A DNA stretch of 64,000 nt from Hylemonella gracilis (GTDB lineage: Bacteria; Pseudomonadota; Gammaproteobacteria; Burkholderiales; Burkholderiaceae_C), in assembly GCF_004328645.1 (NCBI RefSeq), contig NZ_CP031395.1:1699501-1763500 (forward strand), written 5' to 3'. The position numbers were made by a program, and so were the translations under genes. Below are positions 61,705-64,000 of this stretch, piece by piece; the first letter of the stretch is position 1, and every line of letters starts with the position of its first letter. The notes under the pieces were generated by a model that did not search any database, was not told the origin of the DNA, and worked only from the letters and a program-made list of their open reading frames with translations.

Positions 61705-63468
61705 ATGAATATCAACAATTTGCGCGTGGCCCAGAAGCTCTGGCTGGTCATCATGGGCCTGCTGACCTTGATTCTGGTGGTCGGCATCTGGGGTCAGGTG
61801 ATGGTGCGTTCCGCCACCGATCGGGCGTCCGAGCTGGTCGCGCATTACGAATCGTCCATCACGACCGCCGTGCGCTGGCAGGGTCTGGCCGAGCTGGCGA
61901 CGGCCATGACTTTGAGCCGCGCCAAGGTGACCGATGCCGCCCTGCGCGCCGACTTCGAGGCTCGCTCCCTCGAGCTCAGCAAGCGCATTTCGCCGGTTCA
62001 GGAGCAAATTTCGAAGACCGCGCGCTCCGACCGTGACAAGGCGGTGCTGGCGGAAATCGGCAAGTTGCGTGTCACCGTGCTCGCCAACCGTGACCAGATG
62101 AAGAAATTCGAGGAAGCGCAGGACCAGGCTGGTCTGCTGGCCTTCGTCGAAAGCCAGTACCGTCCGACTCAGAGCATCTATCTGGCGACCATCGGCAAGT
62201 ACATCACCGAGCAGGAGGCTCAGCGCGATGAGGCCCGCGCGGAGATGGTGGCGCAACATCGCAGCCTGCTCGTGATGAGTGGCGTGGGCGTGCTGGTGGT
62301 GCTGGCGTTGAGCGTCGGGCTGATCCGCTGGCTGGTGCTGTCCATCACCAAGCCCCTGGACAGCGCGGTCAGCGTTGCGCAGGCCATCGCCGAGGGCGAT
62401 CTGACCCAGACCCTCAAGACCCGTCGCAAGGACGAGTTTGGCCTGCTGCTTCAGGCTTTGGCCGACATGAACGAACGTTTGCGCCAATTGGTGTCCAAGG
62501 TGCGCACCGGCGTGGAGTCGGTATCCAACGCCTCGGACGAGATTGCCAGCGGCAACCAGGATCTTTCCGCGCGTACCGAGCAGACCGCTGCCAACCTGGA
62601 GGAAACCGCCGCCAGCATCGAGCAGCTGACCAGCACCGTGGCCCAGTCCACCGACACGGCGCGCCAGGCCAACCAACTGGTGACTTCGGCGGCCAGTTCG
62701 GCCGCGCGCGGTGGCGAGGTCATGGGCCAGGTGGTCCAGAGCATGCAGCAGATCAGCGCATCGTCGAAGAAGATCAACGACATCATCAGCGTGATCGATG
62801 GCATTGCCTTCCAGACCAACATCCTGGCGCTGAACGCGGCGGTGGAAGCCGCGCGCGCGGGCGAGCAAGGCCGCGGTTTCGCGGTGGTGGCCAGCGAGGT
62901 GCGCTCCCTGGCGGGCCGCAGCGCGGACGCTGCCAAGGAAATCAAGTCCTTGATCGGGGCCTCGGTGGCGACCGTTGCGACGGGTTCGACACAAGTCCAG
63001 CAAGCCGGAGCGGCCATGGACGAAATCGTGACCAACGTGAAGCGGGTGTCGGACCTGATCGGCGAGATCACCAGCGCAGCCGATGAGCAGCGGGATGGCA
63101 TCAACCAGGTCAACCAGGCCATCACCAACCTGGACCAGATGACGCAGCAGAACGCGTCCCTGGTGGAAGAATCGGCCGCTGCGGCTACTGGCCTGCGGGA
63201 CCAGGCCCTGCGCTTGGCGCAGGTGGTGGCGGTGTTTAACGTGGGGGCCGGGCTTCCGGTGGCGGCGCAGATCGGGCCTCGGCCTTCGGTCCCCGCCCCG
63301 GTGCTTGCGTCGGCTCCCGCTTTGGCAGCGCAGCCTAAGCCTGTGTCGCCGCGCCCCGCCGCCGTGCCTCCCCGCTTGACATCCACCCTGGCCACGGCCT
63401 CCAAGCCCAAGCCGGCGGCGGTGTCGGCGAACAGCAAGGACGATGACGGGGAGTGGGGCGTGTTCTGA
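61705..63468 (+). CDS. Methyl-accepting chemotaxis protein
   Basis: Chemoreceptor of 587 residues. Two membrane helices (about residues 12-31 and 190-212) flank a four-helix periplasmic sensor domain; then HAMP (213-265) and the signalling domain with the tip NILALNAAVEAARAGEQG near residue 372. The C-terminus is Ala/Pro-rich and ends DDDGEWGVF, which resembles a CheR/CheB-docking pentapeptide (EWGVF against NWETF). The ligand is unknown. A c-di-GMP riboswitch precedes it, so its expression is likely tied to the motile/sessile switch. Confidence 0.92.
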   Translation: MNINNLRVAQKLWLVIMGLLTLILVVGIWGQVMVRSATDRASELVAHYESSITTAVRWQGLAELATAMTLSRAKVTDAALRADFEARSLELSKRISPVQEQISKTARSDRDKAVLAEIGKLRVTVLANRDQMKKFEEAQDQAGLLAFVESQYRPTQSIYLATIGKYITEQEAQRDEARAEMVAQHRSLLVMSGVGVLVVLALSVGLIRWLVLSITKPLDSAVSVAQAIAEGDLTQTLKTRRKDEFGLLLQALADMNERLRQLVSKVRTGVESVSNASDEIASGNQDLSARTEQTAANLEETAASIEQLTSTVAQSTDTARQANQLVTSAASSAARGGEVMGQVVQSMQQISASSKKINDIISVIDGIAFQTNILALNAAVEAARAGEQGRGFAVVASEVRSLAGRSADAAKEIKSLIGASVATVATGSTQVQQAGAAMDEIVTNVKRVSDLIGEITSAADEQRDGINQVNQAITNLDQMTQQNASLVEESAAAATGLRDQALRLAQVVAVFNVGAGLPVAAQIGPRPSVPAPVLASAPALAAQPKPVSPRPAAVPPRLTSTLATASKPKPAAVSANSKDDDGEWGVF

Positions 63469-63515
63469 TTCCCTGGGGGAGGAGAGCCCAGGTGCGCGCG
63501 CCGTGCGCAGAAACG

Positions 63516-64000
63516 TCAGGCGTGGGCGGCCTTGAGCCGTCGGGCCGTCCGCAGAAAATCCATCACGATGCGTTGATCGTCGAGATGCGTCTTGCCATCG
63601 GGCGCGTGGAACTCGGGATGCCACTGCACCCCGGCGATGTAGGCCTCGCCTTCCCGGCGGATGGCCTCCACGATGCCGTCCTCAGGGCAGACCGCTTCCA
63701 CCACGAAACCCGGCGCGACCTGCTTGATGGCTTGGTGATGGATGCTGTTGACCCGGCCGCGCGACACCTGGGGGTAGAGGGCCTGCAGGCGCGTGCTGCC
63801 CTGGAGTTCGATCTCGTGCGCGTTCTGGTCGTAGATGTCTCGGCGGACATGGTCCAGGGCGTCCGGCACCTGGGTCTTGATGTCCTGCCACAGCGTGCCG
63901 CCAAACGCCACGTTCAGGATCTGAAGGCCGCGGCAGATACCGAACACTGGCTTGCCGGCCTGGGCGAAGGCGTGGATCAGGGCGATTTCATACTGGTCCC
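63516..64000 (-). CDS. Class I glutamine amidotransferase, PuuD-like, 5' end outside the window
   Basis: C-terminal 161 residues are visible: the nucleophile Cys in FGICRGLQILN and the His/Glu of the triad in GVQWHPEFH, in the pattern of gamma-glutamyl-gamma-aminobutyrate hydrolases (peptidase C26). The N-terminus lies beyond base 64000. It is convergent with the chemoreceptor gene across 47 bases. Confidence 0.85.
   Translation of the reverse strand, partial: DQYEIALIHAFAQAGKPVFGICRGLQILNVAFGGTLWQDIKTQVPDALDHVRRDIYDQNAHEIELQGSTRLQALYPQVSRGRVNSIHHQAIKQVAPGFVVEAVCPEDGIVEAIRREGEAYIAGVQWHPEFHAPDGKTHLDDQRIVMDFLRTARRLKAAHA

Overview
The window is GC-rich, densely coded DNA from a betaproteobacterium of the order Burkholderiales, most likely Comamonadaceae or a near relative. 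This is judged from gene content and order: PBP1A divergent from pilMNOPQ, then aroK, aroB, dgt and gltBD; an mla operon followed by bolA, murA and his genes; tatABC; a Nif3/PdxA pair before the three bc1 genes; and sspA-sspB. A Bug-type (TctC) binding protein points the same way. No rRNA, tRNA, CRISPR array or prophage was recognised.

Layout. 1-1.3 kb: 5' part of a PBP1A gene on the minus strand. 1.7-7.4 kb: pilMNOPQ and aroK. 7.5-13.8 kb: a catabolic islet between aroK and aroB, with a divergent LysR regulator, a Bug binding protein, an FAD oxidoreductase, a divergent AroE-like dehydrogenase, an HPPD-like VOC protein and a 3-dehydroshikimate-dehydratase-like isomerase. 13.8-19.1 kb: aroB, a dGTPase homologue, an MFS transporter, a DUF1415 protein and a methyltransferase. 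19.1-26.1 kb: an accessory stretch with a RAYT transposase, a lower-GC four-gene minus-strand cassette around a trypsin-like protease, DUF2277, DinB, an ArsR/ABM/NIPSNAP trio and a NUDIX hydrolase. 26.2-32.5 kb: gltB-gltD. 32.7-38.8 kb: mlaFEDACB plus a second ABC exporter. 38.8-51.7 kb: bolA, murA and the his genes, with insertions between hisD and hisC and between hisA and hisF. 51.7-55.0 kb: HIT protein, tatABC and a membrane-anchored Deg protease. 55.1-60.0 kb: Nif3, PdxA and cytochrome bc1. 60.1-61.4 kb: sspA-sspB. 61.5-63.5 kb: a c-di-GMP-I riboswitch before a chemoreceptor gene. 63.5 kb to the end: a partial glutamine amidotransferase.

Most of the window is conserved housekeeping sequence. 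The least ordinary parts are four. The catabolic islet has an AroE-like enzyme that lacks both substrate-carboxylate serines and a dehydratase system split into two genes. The protease cassette has its own plausible promoter and inverted repeat. A riboswitch precedes the chemoreceptor. Two genes, a hexose-6-phosphate mutarotase and tatA, each look one base short in a homopolymer. Functions are inferred from motifs and gene order read by eye; no database search was run.
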